From: Acidobacteriota bacterium
GTDB lineage: Bacteria > Acidobacteriota > Terriglobia > Acidiferrales > UBA7541
DNA length: 64,000 nucleotides
Assembly: GCA_013289825.1 (NCBI GenBank)
Contig: JABCZF010000005.1
Coordinates: forward strand, 1-64,000
Direction of reading: 5' to 3'
Shown one piece after another: positions 1 to 9,990 of this stretch. Position numbers and translations under genes: made by a program. Numbering within the stretch: position 1 is the first letter of the stretch; every line of letters starts with the position of its first letter. The notes under the pieces are model-generated. The model searched no databases. It was not told the origin of the DNA and saw nothing but the letters and a program-made list of their open reading frames with translations.

Positions 1-3000
1 TCACAAACTCAGTGACCGTCAGCGAGACCGGCACGGATCCGAATCTTGCCAACAATACGGCCACAGCTTCCGTCCAGGTTCAAGGCGCTGATCTTTCCAT
101 GACGCAGAGCGCTTCCGTTATAGCCATTGCTCCCGGCGGAACGATCACCTATACCGAAACGATAACCAACAACGGACCGAACGCGGCCACCGCTGCCGTG
201 CTTTATCAGCAAACACCTCCCAATACAACTTTTGCTTCCATCAATCCACCCGTGGGATGGACTTGCGGGACTGCGCCCGCTGTCGGTGCCACTGGAATCG
301 TTCTCTGTACCGCAAATGCCGCCATGAATAGCGGTACCTCCACGGGAGCCTTCACTTTCATTGTTACTGTCAATGCCGGGACTGCGGCGGGCACCACCAT
401 CATAAATTCCGCCGACGTCACCTCGCAAACGACGGATCCAGTGCCCTCGAACAACGCTACCACCACTAACATTCCCGTTCGTGTAGAAATAGCCGGGGAC
501 GCCGATCTGGCTCTGTCGATGACGGTATCGCCGAGCCCCGTTTTCATCTCTTCCAACCTGACTTACACCATTCAGATTCAAGACCTCGGTCTGTCAAACA
601 CCACCGACGGATCTATGACGGACACCATTCCACCTGGCTCAACGTTCGTTTCCTCTGCCACCACACAGGGTTCGTGTTCGGGAACTTCCACCGTGACATG
701 TACTCTTGGTGCCATCACCAGGGGACCCACGATTATTATCACGATTACGGTGACAGCACCCGCGACTCCGACGACTCTAACCAACACAAGCAGCGTGACC
801 TCGTCTACGACCGACCCTGTTTTAGCCAATAACAGCGTTACGGTTCTGACGGTCGTGCAACCTCTTGTTTGTGCTTCGCCGGGTCGCGACGGCTCTGGTG
901 GCACGCTAACCGGGATTGTCAACGCCTACTATCCCCCGGCGAGCGCCGGAACTTTGGCGGCGGGAGCAACTTCCGTGGCGCTCGGTCCTGCCGCAGCCCT
1001 CCCCGGGGCGCAAACGCCTATTGCCGCCGGCGACTTGCTCCTATTCATTCAGCCGCAGGATGCCGCGATCAACTCCACAAACACCGGTGCCTACGGCGAC
1101 AGTTCTCCTGGTGATCCTGCATCTGGATGGACCAGCCTCAACAATTCCGGGAATTTTGAATTTGTGACGGCAACGAGCGCCATACCAGTCACCGGGGGAA
1201 CTGTGAGTTTCCTGGCCACCGGAGCCGGCGGCGGGCTCTTGAATACGTATACGAGTGCTGCCTACATCGCCGGGACACAGGGGCAGAGGACCTATCAAGT
1301 CATCCGCGTTCCGCAATACACCTCGGCCCTTTTGAGCTCTGGTCTGACCGCCATGATTTGGAATGGCGCAACGGGCGGCGTCCTGTCCATTGATGTGGCA
1401 TCCCAGCTTACTTTGGGCGGGACTGTTGCTGTTGACGCGCTTGGTTTCCGCGGCGGGGCCGGGCGAATCCTCGGCGGTGGTGCCGGCCTCGCCACTGACT
1501 ACGTTACCCTTGCAACGGTTGCGACGGACGCCTCCAAAGGCGAGGGGATTGCCGGCACTCCGCGCTACGTTGTGAATGGAACCATTGCCAGCCTTGCGCA
1601 GACGGCCACCGATACCACGGTCGAAGGCCTTCCAAATGGCAGCTATTCCCGAGGCGCTCCCGGCAACGCAGGCGGTGGAGCCACAGACGCGGACCCTGCA
1701 GCCAATGATCAGAATAGCGGCGGCGGTGGTGGTGGAAATGGCGGCAGTGGAGGCACAGGAGGCTTCGGTTGGAATAGTGCTGGCGTCGTCGGTGGCTTCG
1801 GCGGTACAGCGTTCCCGGTTTCGACGAGTGCAGTTTCTATGGGCGGCGGCGCTGGTGCAGGAACGACAAACAACGGTTCCTACTGGAATCCCATCACGGA
1901 TACCGGCAACAACAATTGCGGAGCAAACTGCACCGGCATCTATAGCAGTGGCGCGGCAGGGGGCGGCATCGTCATTATTCACGCGGGAGCCATCATTGGT
2001 TCTGGAACCATCAGTGCCAACGGGCAGACGGCCCTCACGACGGAAAACGATGGTGGCGGCGGAGGTGGCGCAGGCGGCACGATTCTTGTATTCGCCTCCA
2101 GTGGTGGCTTTGGCGGGCTTACGGCCAATGCTAATGGCGGTACTGGAGGAACCACCTGGCCGGAACAAGCGCCGGGCGCGGTGTTTCCTGGCAATCGTCA
2201 TGGACCAGGCGCGGGCGGTGGTGGTGGTGCCATCCTAGCTACGGCCACACCCGGCAGCACGAGTGTGAACGGCGGCAACCCTGGAGTTACGACCCTCGCT
2301 AACGACGCGTACGGTGCTACCCCTGGGCAGCCCGGAGTGGTTCTCCCGGGTCTGTCGATAACGCAGACGCCGGGAACGCAGTCTGGGTCCTACTGTGGAG
2401 GCGCGGACCTTGCCGTCACAAATGCTGGATCACCGAACCCAGTTCTTGCAGGCACTGGGCTCATCACGTACACACAGTCGGTGAGGAACAACGGTCCGTT
2501 CGATGCACTGAACGCGGTGTTTAGCGAAACGATTCCTGCAAACACGACTTTTCAGTCTTTGAGCTTTCCGGGTGGCTCCGGCTGGACCTGTGCTACGCCG
2601 GGCGTCGGTGGCACCGGAGTTATTTCGTGCACCAACCCGGACTTTGCCAAAGCGGCTTCTACCACCTTTACCGTCGGCGTTGGCGTAAACTCGGGCGTCC
2701 CCGTTGGCTCCGTGATCACCGATGTTGTGAATGCCACAGCGGGCAGCAGCGACCCGAATCTCGCAAACAATACCGCGACAGTCCAAACCACCGTGGGCCT
2801 CGCAACGACCGCTGATCTCTCCATCACCAATACGGCCACTCCCAACCCGGTGATTGCTGGAAACAACGTCACTTACACTGTCATCGTCACGAACAATGGA
2901 GCGGCGACAGCGAGCAACGTGGCCTTCAGCGAAGCGATTCCCGCGACGATGACGTTTGTCTCTGCTACGCCCTCGCCTGCGGCAGGCTGGACCTGTTCCG

Positions 3001-6000
3001 TGGTAAGCGGCACGCTCACCTGCTCAAATCCGACGCTCGCCACCGGCGCTTCGACGACATTCACTGTTCTGCTGAAAGTGATCGCGGGCACCGCTTCCGG
3101 CACGTCGATTCCCGTCACAGCCAACGTCTCCTCGACAACCACAGATCCGAATCCCAACAACAACAGCGCCGTCGCCACGGTCATCGTCGCCACCGCCGGG
3201 CAAGCCGATTTGAGCGTCCTCAGTTCCGCTACTCCGAATCCGGTGACGGATGCCAATAACATCACCTACACACAATCCGTCACAAATAATGGCCCGGCGG
3301 CTTCCGGCGTGGCCACCTTTAGCGATGCCATTCCTGCTGGTACAACTTTCGTCTCTTTCGCAGTGCCTGCTGGATGGAACTGCGGAGCGACCATTCCCGC
3401 CGTGGGTGGAACGGGGACCATCTCTTGCACCATCGCTTCCCTTGCGCTCAATACGACAGCCAATTTCCCACTCGTTGTCAAAGCCAGTCTGGGTGACACG
3501 CCAGGCACCACCATCACCAACACGGCCAATATCAATGTTCCGTGTTCGTCAGCGAGCGATCCAAATTGCGCCAACAATTCAGCCAGCACGAATGTAGTCG
3601 TAGCTTCGCCGACGCAAGCCGATGTCGCCATCATGAAAACCGCCAACCCAGATCCCGTCGATCAGGGGACGAACTTGCAGTACACCCTGCAAGTCACGAA
3701 TAACGGCCCGGCGGCTGCCCAGGGCGTCATGGTCACCGACCCGATCCCTAGCGAATTTTCCTTTACCTCCGTCTCCACCACACAGGGCACCTGTACTTAC
3801 GACGCCCCCACAACTACAGTTAACTGCTCGCTCGGTTCGGTGAACGTCGGCGGACTGGTTCTCATCACCATCAACGCCACCGCCGTTACGTTTAACTCCG
3901 CGGCCACCAACACCGCAACGGTTTCCGCGACCACTGGGGACCCAAATCTCACCAACAACACTGCGTCCGTATCCTCTACCATTGCCGCGCCGACTGCCGT
4001 TCGGTTGGCTTCCTTCCGGGCCATGCCACGACAGGGCGGCGGCGTTCTTCTCGAATGGAAAACTCGTGAAGAGAGTCGCGACCTGGGCTTCAACGTTTTC
4101 CGTTTGGACGGCCCGGCTCGCCAGCGACTGAATCCTTCCATCATCGCCGGCTCCGCCCTTCTGATTCGCGGCGGAAGACCGCAGCATGCCGCAAAGACGT
4201 ATCAGTGGTTCGATGAAAGCGGCACGCCGCAATCCACTTACGAACTGGAAGATGTCGATCTCAACGGCACACGCATGTCCCATGGGCCGGTCTCCGTGGA
4301 CGTGTCCGCAGCTCCAAGGTCCGGTGCGGTTGCCGAGCCGCTGCTCGTAACGCAACTGAATCGCGCGACCGCGCAACCCGCGTTAATCAGACAGCGTGGT
4401 CTGGCGGCCCCGCAGCCAGTGATTCCGCCTCGGCCGCGAGGCCACGTCCCCGTACCGCTCGACGAAGAGGCAGCGGTAAAAATCTCCGTCCAAAGCGAAG
4501 GCTGGTATCAGGTTTCGAAGGCCCAGCTTGTCGCCGCCGGCCTCGAGCCCAATGCCGACGCCCGCACCCTCCAGCTTTATGCCGAAGGTGTGGAACAGCC
4601 CCTGTTGATTTTGGGCCGCCAAGCAGGTCCGCTTGGCCCCAACGACGGCATCGAATTCTACGGAACCGGCATCGACACGCCATTCTCCGGCACGCGCGTT
4701 TACTGGCTCATTCGCGGCTCCCGCCCAGGGATGCGCATCGCATCCATTCCTGCTCTAAACACCGGAATCTCCGAGCCGCAAAGCTTCCCCTTTACCGTCG
4801 TGCTCGAACAGCGAACCACCTACTTCGCCACCCTGCTTAACGGCGAAAATAACGATAATTTCTTCGGCGCACTCGTCCTGTCCAAGCCGCCGGTGGATCA
4901 GCAACTCACGGTCGCTCACGCAGATCCGAATTCCAGCATGCAGATTACTGTCGACGTGACGCTGCAGGGCGTTACCGATCAGCAGGCGCACAGAGTTTCC
5001 GTATTGTTCAACGGCACGCCCATCGGCGAAATGGATTTCGCAAATCTCGCTAACGTTACCAACACCTTTTCTATCGACCGCAGCGTGCTCGAGGACGGCA
5101 TCAATACCGTTACACTCACCTCTCTCGAAGGCGACAACGACACCAGCTTGGTACAGTCCATCGCGCTGCACTATCCGCACACCTACGCAGCAGACGCCAA
5201 TTGGCTCAAAGCCACGGCACCGGCGGGCAGCACGCTGCACATCGGAGGATTCACGAACCAGCAGATCCAGGTATTTGACATCACCAATCCTCTGGCCATT
5301 GAGCAGCTCTCGGGCACCGTTGGCCAGGATAGTTCGGCCTACGGCATCACGCTAGGACTGCCTCCCACGGCCGGACCAGAACGCACGCTCCTCGTTTTCT
5401 CAGAGGATCAAATTGCTCCGCCATCGGGCCTTGCTTTCCACAAGCCCGCCGCGCTTGCCGCAGAGCGCCTCGGCAGCCAGATGGTCATCATCACGCACCC
5501 CGATTTCGAGTCCGCACTCGCTCCGCTCGTCAGGATGCACGAATCACGCGGCCACTCCGTCGAGGTCGTCACCATCGACGAAGTCTTCGATGCTTTCAAC
5601 TACGGCGAACGCAGCCCCTTGGCCATTCGCGATTTTCTCGAGAACGCCGAGTCACGCTGGAGCCGCAAGCCGCAATATCTGCTGCTCGTCGGTGACGCTT
5701 CTGTCGACCCGCGCAACTACCTCGGCTTGGGCGATTTCGACTTCGTGCCTACGCGCATCATTGAAACTGCTGCGTTCAAGACCGCAACTGACGATTGGTT
5801 CAGCGACTTCAAGCAGAATGGTTTCGAGACCATCGCGACGGGCCGCATTCCAGTGCGAACGGCCTCTGATGCCGCGCTGGTGGTCTCCAAAATCGTGAAC
5901 TACGAGAAGGGGCCCGGGGCCAGCCAGGGAAACCAGCAGGCTCTGCTCGTAGCTGATCAAAACATAGACGCCGATTTTACCACCGCCACGAAATTTGCGG

Positions 6001-6572
6001 CCGCGGATCTCCCGTCGTCGCTCCAGCCGACAGAGATTCTTGCAGACGGTCTGGATCCCAGCGTGGTACGGCAGCAAATTTTGAGCGCGCTCAACAGCGG
6101 ACCGCTGCTGGTCAACTACTCGGGCCACGGTTCTGTCGAACAGTGGTCGTTTGCCGATTTTCTGGATGATTCTTCGGCCGCCAATCTTACCAATGGCGAT
6201 CAATTGTCGGTCTACCTGCTCATGGATTGCCTCAACGGCTTCTTCCATGACGTCTACACCACAAGTCTGGCGGAATCCCTTCTCCTCGCGCCCAATGGCG
6301 GCGCCGTAGCCGTGTGGGCTTCCTCCGGATTCACCGATCAGGCGCCGCAGGCGTCCATGAATCAAGCCCTGCTTCAGATTTTAAAGACCAATCCGTCGAT
6401 GCCCATTGCCGCTGCCATAGTCGAAGCGAAGGCCGGCGTGGCGGACAACGATGTTCGCCGCACCTGGATCTTCTTTGGCGACCCGGCCATGCTTCTCGAA
6501 CTCCCTGCCTCGAGCCCGACGGGCCGCCGGCCGCCTGTGCTCGGCAATCCTCCCGTGCGCCATCCTCATTAA
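1..6572 (+). CDS. DUF11-repeat surface protein with C-terminal gingipain-like (peptidase C25) domain, 5' partial
   Basis: The frame is already open at base 3, so the start lies upstream of the window. Two DUF11-type repeats (about nt 90-860, recognisable by ADLS.. and NNGP.. motifs) are followed by a roughly 500-residue glycine-rich insert (about nt 864-2400), then four more DUF11 units starting near 2400, 2811, 3201 and 3615. After a linker come regions resembling C25 accessory domains and a C25 catalytic domain (about 5480-6500). The catalytic dyad is visible: His in SGHGS (codon 6126) and Cys in MDCLNGFF (codon 6228), the same arrangement as gingipains. The architecture suggests a very long secreted or cell-surface protease or adhesin. 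Gingipain-like C25 proteins are often exported by type IX secretion, but no sorting domain is obvious at the C-terminus, so the export route is unknown. Substrate unknown. Confidence 0.85.
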   Translation, partial: TNSVTVSETGTDPNLANNTATASVQVQGADLSMTQSASVIAIAPGGTITYTETITNNGPNAATAAVLYQQTPPNTTFASINPPVGWTCGTAPAVGATGIVLCTANAAMNSGTSTGAFTFIVTVNAGTAAGTTIINSADVTSQTTDPVPSNNATTTNIPVRVEIAGDADLALSMTVSPSPVFISSNLTYTIQIQDLGLSNTTDGSMTDTIPPGSTFVSSATTQGSCSGTSTVTCTLGAITRGPTIIITITVTAPATPTTLTNTSSVTSSTTDPVLANNSVTVLTVVQPLVCASPGRDGSGGTLTGIVNAYYPPASAGTLAAGATSVALGPAAALPGAQTPIAAGDLLLFIQPQDAAINSTNTGAYGDSSPGDPASGWTSLNNSGNFEFVTATSAIPVTGGTVSFLATGAGGGLLNTYTSAAYIAGTQGQRTYQVIRVPQYTSALLSSGLTAMIWNGATGGVLSIDVASQLTLGGTVAVDALGFRGGAGRILGGGAGLATDYVTLATVATDASKGEGIAGTPRYVVNGTIASLAQTATDTTVEGLPNGSYSRGAPGNAGGGATDADPAANDQNSGGGGGGNGGSGGTGGFGWNSAGVVGGFGGTAFPVSTSAVSMGGGAGAGTTNNGSYWNPITDTGNNNCGANCTGIYSSGAAGGGIVIIHAGAIIGSGTISANGQTALTTENDGGGGGGAGGTILVFASSGGFGGLTANANGGTGGTTWPEQAPGAVFPGNRHGPGAGGGGGAILATATPGSTSVNGGNPGVTTLANDAYGATPGQPGVVLPGLSITQTPGTQSGSYCGGADLAVTNAGSPNPVLAGTGLITYTQSVRNNGPFDALNAVFSETIPANTTFQSLSFPGGSGWTCATPGVGGTGVISCTNPDFAKAASTTFTVGVGVNSGVPVGSVITDVVNATAGSSDPNLANNTATVQTTVGLATTADLSITNTATPNPVIAGNNVTYTVIVTNNGAATASNVAFSEAIPATMTFVSATPSPAAGWTCSVVSGTLTCSNPTLATGASTTFTVLLKVIAGTASGTSIPVTANVSSTTTDPNPNNNSAVATVIVATAGQADLSVLSSATPNPVTDANNITYTQSVTNNGPAASGVATFSDAIPAGTTFVSFAVPAGWNCGATIPAVGGTGTISCTIASLALNTTANFPLVVKASLGDTPGTTITNTANINVPCSSASDPNCANNSASTNVVVASPTQADVAIMKTANPDPVDQGTNLQYTLQVTNNGPAAAQGVMVTDPIPSEFSFTSVSTTQGTCTYDAPTTTVNCSLGSVNVGGLVLITINATAVTFNSAATNTATVSATTGDPNLTNNTASVSSTIAAPTAVRLASFRAMPRQGGGVLLEWKTREESRDLGFNVFRLDGPARQRLNPSIIAGSALLIRGGRPQHAAKTYQWFDESGTPQSTYELEDVDLNGTRMSHGPVSVDVSAAPRSGAVAEPLLVTQLNRATAQPALIRQRGLAAPQPVIPPRPRGHVPVPLDEEAAVKISVQSEGWYQVSKAQLVAAGLEPNADARTLQLYAEGVEQPLLILGRQAGPLGPNDGIEFYGTGIDTPFSGTRVYWLIRGSRPGMRIASIPALNTGISEPQSFPFTVVLEQRTTYFATLLNGENNDNFFGALVLSKPPVDQQLTVAHADPNSSMQITVDVTLQGVTDQQAHRVSVLFNGTPIGEMDFANLANVTNTFSIDRSVLEDGINTVTLTSLEGDNDTSLVQSIALHYPHTYAADANWLKATAPAGSTLHIGGFTNQQIQVFDITNPLAIEQLSGTVGQDSSAYGITLGLPPTAGPERTLLVFSEDQIAPPSGLAFHKPAALAAERLGSQMVIITHPDFESALAPLVRMHESRGHSVEVVTIDEVFDAFNYGERSPLAIRDFLENAESRWSRKPQYLLLVGDASVDPRNYLGLGDFDFVPTRIIETAAFKTATDDWFSDFKQNGFETIATGRIPVRTASDAALVVSKIVNYEKGPGASQGNQQALLVADQNIDADFTTATKFAAADLPSSLQPTEILADGLDPSVVRQQILSALNSGPLLVNYSGHGSVEQWSFADFLDDSSAANLTNGDQLSVYLLMDCLNGFFHDVYTTSLAESLLLAPNGGAVAVWASSGFTDQAPQASMNQALLQILKTNPSMPIAAAIVEAKAGVADNDVRRTWIFFGDPAMLLELPASSPTGRRPPVLGNPPVRHPH

Positions 6573-6652
6573 TCTGTCTGGTTTTTTCTACCAGCGCGGA
6601 GTATGCGGTAAGGCTCTCTGACCAGCGCAGTACCCTCTGCCTGATACCGAGG

Positions 6653-7339
6653 CTAATGCGGAATTGGCAAGCCGGTGAAGCGAATCCCCACGCTGTGCAC
6701 CTTGTAGCGCATGTTTATCCCGATCAGCAGCGCCGTCAGCGATTCCACGATCCGCGCATTTTCAAGTTTTCCACCGTTGATCGCGCGCGCCCCCGGAATC
6801 TTTCCAGCCAGCTCGGAGGCGACCTGCTTGGCGGCTTGGTCATCGCTGCACACAAGAATGTCGCAGTCGACATCCTCATCCTTAGAAAGCAATTCAGCAC
6901 CAAGATTCTGAAACGCCGCCACGACGCTGACACCCGCAGGCACCAACTCCTTGGTCTGTTCCGCCGCCGACCCTTGCCACACGCCAAGCATGCGTGTGGC
7001 GGCTCCTCCAACTGTCGCCGCCAGGGGCACGGTGGTATCGATCACCACAGTTCCAGGCTTCCAAACGCTCTTCAATTGTTTGAGGAGTGCCGCACAGCCG
7101 GAAAACGGAACCGTCAGCACCACGACATCGCACTCCGCGGCTGTCGCCAGATTGTCAGCCCCCGCGATTTTCGCCGAACTGCCAATACGCGCGCGCAATT
7201 GGGCGGCAGTCTGCGAGGCGCGTTCGGCGTCCCGCGAGCCAATCACGATCTCTTCTCCAGCCCGCGCCCAGCGGTACGCCAAGCCCGATCCCTCCGGACC
7301 CGTGCCGCCGAGAATTCCAACTTTTCTATTCATAGCCAC
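6653..7339 (-). CDS. npdG: NADPH-dependent F420 reductase (F420H2:NADP+ oxidoreductase)
   Basis: Transfers hydride between cofactor F420 and NADP. The N-terminus carries a Rossmann motif (GILGGTGPEGSGLA) followed by IGSRD, the 2'-phosphate-binding signature of the Fno/NpdG family. The rest (VVVLTVPF, ALLIGINMRYK) follows the family to the end. Length of 228 aa is normal. The ORF opens with GTG at 7339; an ATG two codons in (7333) is an equally plausible start, and a GGAG sits just upstream of both. It is divergent from the F420 biosynthesis gene cofC across 165 nt, which supports an F420 role. No F420-dependent oxidoreductase is seen next to it, so the downstream user of F420H2 must lie elsewhere. 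Confidence 0.88.
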   Translation of the reverse strand: MAMNRKVGILGGTGPEGSGLAYRWARAGEEIVIGSRDAERASQTAAQLRARIGSSAKIAGADNLATAAECDVVVLTVPFSGCAALLKQLKSVWKPGTVVIDTTVPLAATVGGAATRMLGVWQGSAAEQTKELVPAGVSVVAAFQNLGAELLSKDEDVDCDILVCSDDQAAKQVASELAGKIPGARAINGGKLENARIVESLTALLIGINMRYKVHSVGIRFTGLPIPH

Positions 7340-7504
7340 TCTGCTCCGCCCCCCTCGGTTTCCCCCGTCGCCCTATTTATGGCCGACTGGGGCTAGATCT
7401 CCGCGGCTGCTCCCCGCCGCTGCCTCTGGTACCATGGCTTTAGCTTCTGCCGCGCAGAAGCCGAACGCGAGCAAACGATACCACCGAATCCGACGAGTCG
7501 ATGA

Positions 7505-8245
7505 ATGGAAACGACAAATCAATCAGAATCCATTGAATCTGTTGCCAAGCACATTTCGGACGATAAGCCCCTAATCCGCGCCCTGCTGTTGCCAATCAAG
7601 GACCTACGGAATGCTAAACAGCGCCTCGCGGGCGTCCTGACTCCGGAAGAGCGCTTCGGACTCGCGCAGGCCATGTTAGCGGATACCATCGAGGCCGTGC
7701 GCGGAGTACGGCGCGCTGAAAAAGTATTCGTCATCACAAATTATGAGCCGGCGATGGAAACCGCCGCAAACTATGGCTGGAAAATTTTGCGCGAAGAGCA
7801 GCAAATCTCGGAAAGTGCCTCGGTCGACTTGGCCTCGCGCTTTTGCGTTAAGCACGGAGTCACGGCGCTGCTGCGCTTGCCGCTCGATCTTCCGCTCCTC
7901 CAGCCGGACGACATCGATGATCTTCTGGCGACGGAATGCTCTGCGCCAGCCGTTGTCATGGTCCCCTCTCGCGATGGCACCGGCACCAACGCGATTCTCC
8001 GGGAGCCGCCCGCGCTCTTTCCCTCGCATTTCGGGCCGGGCAGCTTCGCCAAACATCGTCAAGAAGCGGAACGCCTGCATGCGAAAATAACTATTATTCG
8101 AAACCAGCGCCTGGAAATGGACGTCGACGATGAATCCGATCTGCGCGCGCTGCTGCTCCATGATTTGAAAAATACTGCGACAGGGAAGTGGCTCGAGCAG
8201 AGCGGCGTCGCGGCGCGCTTGCGGTCTCGCGCCATCGGGGCCTAG
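7505..8245 (+). CDS. cofC: 2-phospho-L-lactate (or phosphoenolpyruvate) guanylyltransferase CofC/FbiD
   Basis: Activates 2-phospho-L-lactate (archaea) or phosphoenolpyruvate (actinobacterial FbiD) with GTP in F420 side-chain synthesis; which substrate this enzyme uses cannot be read from sequence. Family features are present: LLPIKDLRNAKQRL near residue 30 (nucleotide-binding N-terminus), LRLPLDLPLL (acidic metal site), and PSRDGTGTNAI with FGPGSF in the substrate region. The 246 aa length is slightly long because of about 25 extra N-terminal residues; a start nearer to ALLLPIK is possible. It lies divergent to the F420-NADP reductase gene and convergent with the ASPIC gene, leaving 23 nt between stop codons. 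Confidence 0.85.
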   Translation: METTNQSESIESVAKHISDDKPLIRALLLPIKDLRNAKQRLAGVLTPEERFGLAQAMLADTIEAVRGVRRAEKVFVITNYEPAMETAANYGWKILREEQQISESASVDLASRFCVKHGVTALLRLPLDLPLLQPDDIDDLLATECSAPAVVMVPSRDGTGTNAILREPPALFPSHFGPGSFAKHRQEAERLHAKITIIRNQRLEMDVDDESDLRALLLHDLKNTATGKWLEQSGVAARLRSRAIGA

Positions 8246-8268
8246 ACGCGCGAGCGCATATTCTTTTG

Positions 8269-9990
8269 CTAGTGCAAATTCTTTCCATACGGCCGGTTTG
8301 CCGTGATGCCTTTTGCTTCCGTGGCAACGATGGTCTGTCCCACCGCTACATTTACCAGATGATCCACTTGTCCGCTCGGCCAGGTAATCTCTACGCTCTC
8401 CGCCTTATCGTGTTGTGCGAGTCCGAAAGTCAGCGCAAGCTCGCTTGCCGAGAGGTAGCTCGATCCGCTGCGCATCATCTGGGCCTGCGTCTCGCCTGCC
8501 GCTGTGACGCGCACCACGGCTCCGATCCCATCTCGATTCGATTTTGTGCCAATCAACTTCACGCGCAAGCTGCGGTTTGTGGCCCCGCCGGTAGCCTCAT
8601 TCTCGAATAACACTGCCGGCCCGCCATTCGTGGCCATCAGCACGTCAAGCCTTCCGTCGTTGTAAATATCCGCATACGCCGCGCCGCGCGCAACCCGCGG
8701 CACCGAAAACGCCGCTCCCACGGATTTGGTGACCTCTTCAAATTTCCCTTTTCCCAGGTTCCGGAAAAGATGCGGCGGCATGGCGTACTTCACATTGGCC
8801 TGTACCCGCTGGATGTCCGGATCAATATGTCCGTTGGCCACAAATACATCCGGCCAACCGTCCAAATCATAATCAAAGAAGAAGCACCCAAATCCCAGCG
8901 TCAGCAAAGACGCCCGACCGATCTCCGACTGCGGCGCTTCATCTACAAACAAGCCGGTCCCCTCGTTGTGGTAAAGCGAAAGCATCTGGTTCGCAAAATT
9001 GGTAATCAAGAGACTGGGATGCCCCGAGCGATCGTAATCCGCCGTGTCCACACCCATGCCCGCGCGCGCTACGCCATCTTCGCTGAAAGCGACGCCCGCA
9101 AGCACGGCCTTCTCCGTAAACGACCCATTTCCATTGTTGCGGTAAAGCTTGTTCGGCTGGGTGTCATTCGAAAGCAAAAGGTCGGGCCAGCCGTCGCCAT
9201 CGTAGTCCAGCACAGCAATCCCCAGCGTCTTTGAAGTAGGATCGCCAAGTCCCGCTTTTTTCGTTACGTCCTCAAACGTTCCATCCCCGCGGTTGTGCCA
9301 CAACCGCACCGCCGTGCCCTTGTACGATTCCGGGGTGCAATACGATTTGCTCTTCCCATCCAGCGTGCAATAAAGATCGGTCTCCGGACTCCACTGCACA
9401 TAGTTCGCCACCACCAGATCGAGCCGCCCGTCCTTGTCGTAGTCGACCCAAGCCGCCCCGGTGCTGAACTCTTCGACCCCTCCCAGCCCCGCTTTCTGGG
9501 TCACATCCGTAAACGTCCCGTTCCCGTTGTTATGAAAAAGATGGCTCTGCCCGTAGGCGGAAACAAACAAGTCGTCGTAGCCGTCGTTGTCAAAATCTCC
9601 GACAGCCACTCCCATCCCGAACATTTCGACGGCATCCAGTCCCGCCTGGTGCGTCGCGTCGGCAAACGTGCCGTCGTGATTGTTGTGGTACAGCTTCGGG
9701 GTGGAGTGCTTGCTGGTATGTCCCGGCCAGTCCTTTCCATTCACCAAGAAAATGTCCGGCCATCCATCCTGGTCGTAATCAATAAACGCCACGCCTGGTC
9801 CGAGTGTCTCCGGCAGGAATTTTTTGCCAAACGCCCCATTATTGTGCACAAAGCGAATCCCGGCGTGTTGCGTGACGTCCCGAAATGTCACACCCTGCGA
9901 ATTCACTGGCGCAGGCGCACCCGTTCCCGTAAACGTCCCAAAGAACAAAACAACCGCAAGCCCCGCCACAGCCGCCACCAACTTCTTCAC
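8269..9990 (-). CDS. FG-GAP/VCBS repeat protein with C-terminal ASPIC/UnbV domain
   Basis: A secreted beta-propeller protein. Repeated FG-GAP/VCBS units with calcium-binding-like D-x-D-x-D-G segments ([45 protein letters not shown]) span most of the protein. The C-terminal part ([28 protein letters not shown]) is the ASPIC/UnbV domain. I chose GTG 9990 because it begins a clear signal peptide ([17 protein letters not shown]) and overlaps the upstream stop as GTGA, implying translational coupling with the selenoprotein-like gene. The longer reading frame to 10137 would run back through that gene. It is about 573 aa and the last gene of the minus-strand cluster. It is paralogous to the protein at 13717-15417. 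Biochemical function of these proteins is unknown. Confidence 0.85.
   Translation of the reverse strand: MKKLVAAVAGLAVVLFFGTFTGTGAPAPVNSQGVTFRDVTQHAGIRFVHNNGAFGKKFLPETLGPGVAFIDYDQDGWPDIFLVNGKDWPGHTSKHSTPKLYHNNHDGTFADATHQAGLDAVEMFGMGVAVGDFDNDGYDDLFVSAYGQSHLFHNNGNGTFTDVTQKAGLGGVEEFSTGAAWVDYDKDGRLDLVVANYVQWSPETDLYCTLDGKSKSYCTPESYKGTAVRLWHNRGDGTFEDVTKKAGLGDPTSKTLGIAVLDYDGDGWPDLLLSNDTQPNKLYRNNGNGSFTEKAVLAGVAFSEDGVARAGMGVDTADYDRSGHPSLLITNFANQMLSLYHNEGTGLFVDEAPQSEIGRASLLTLGFGCFFFDYDLDGWPDVFVANGHIDPDIQRVQANVKYAMPPHLFRNLGKGKFEEVTKSVGAAFSVPRVARGAAYADIYNDGRLDVLMATNGGPAVLFENEATGGATNRSLRVKLIGTKSNRDGIGAVVRVTAAGETQAQMMRSGSSYLSASELALTFGLAQHDKAESVEITWPSGQVDHLVNVAVGQTIVATEAKGITANRPYGKNLH

Noticed and set aside
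1041..2201. 386-aa minus-strand ORF opposite the glycine-rich insert
   Set aside because: Repetitive Ala/Gly/Arg composition from GC-rich antisense; the plus strand carries the recognisable DUF11/C25 protein.
1650..2240. Short repeated GGC/GGT-rich units as possible CRISPR or tandem repeat array
   Set aside because: They encode glycine-rich protein in frame with no regular repeat-spacer pattern.
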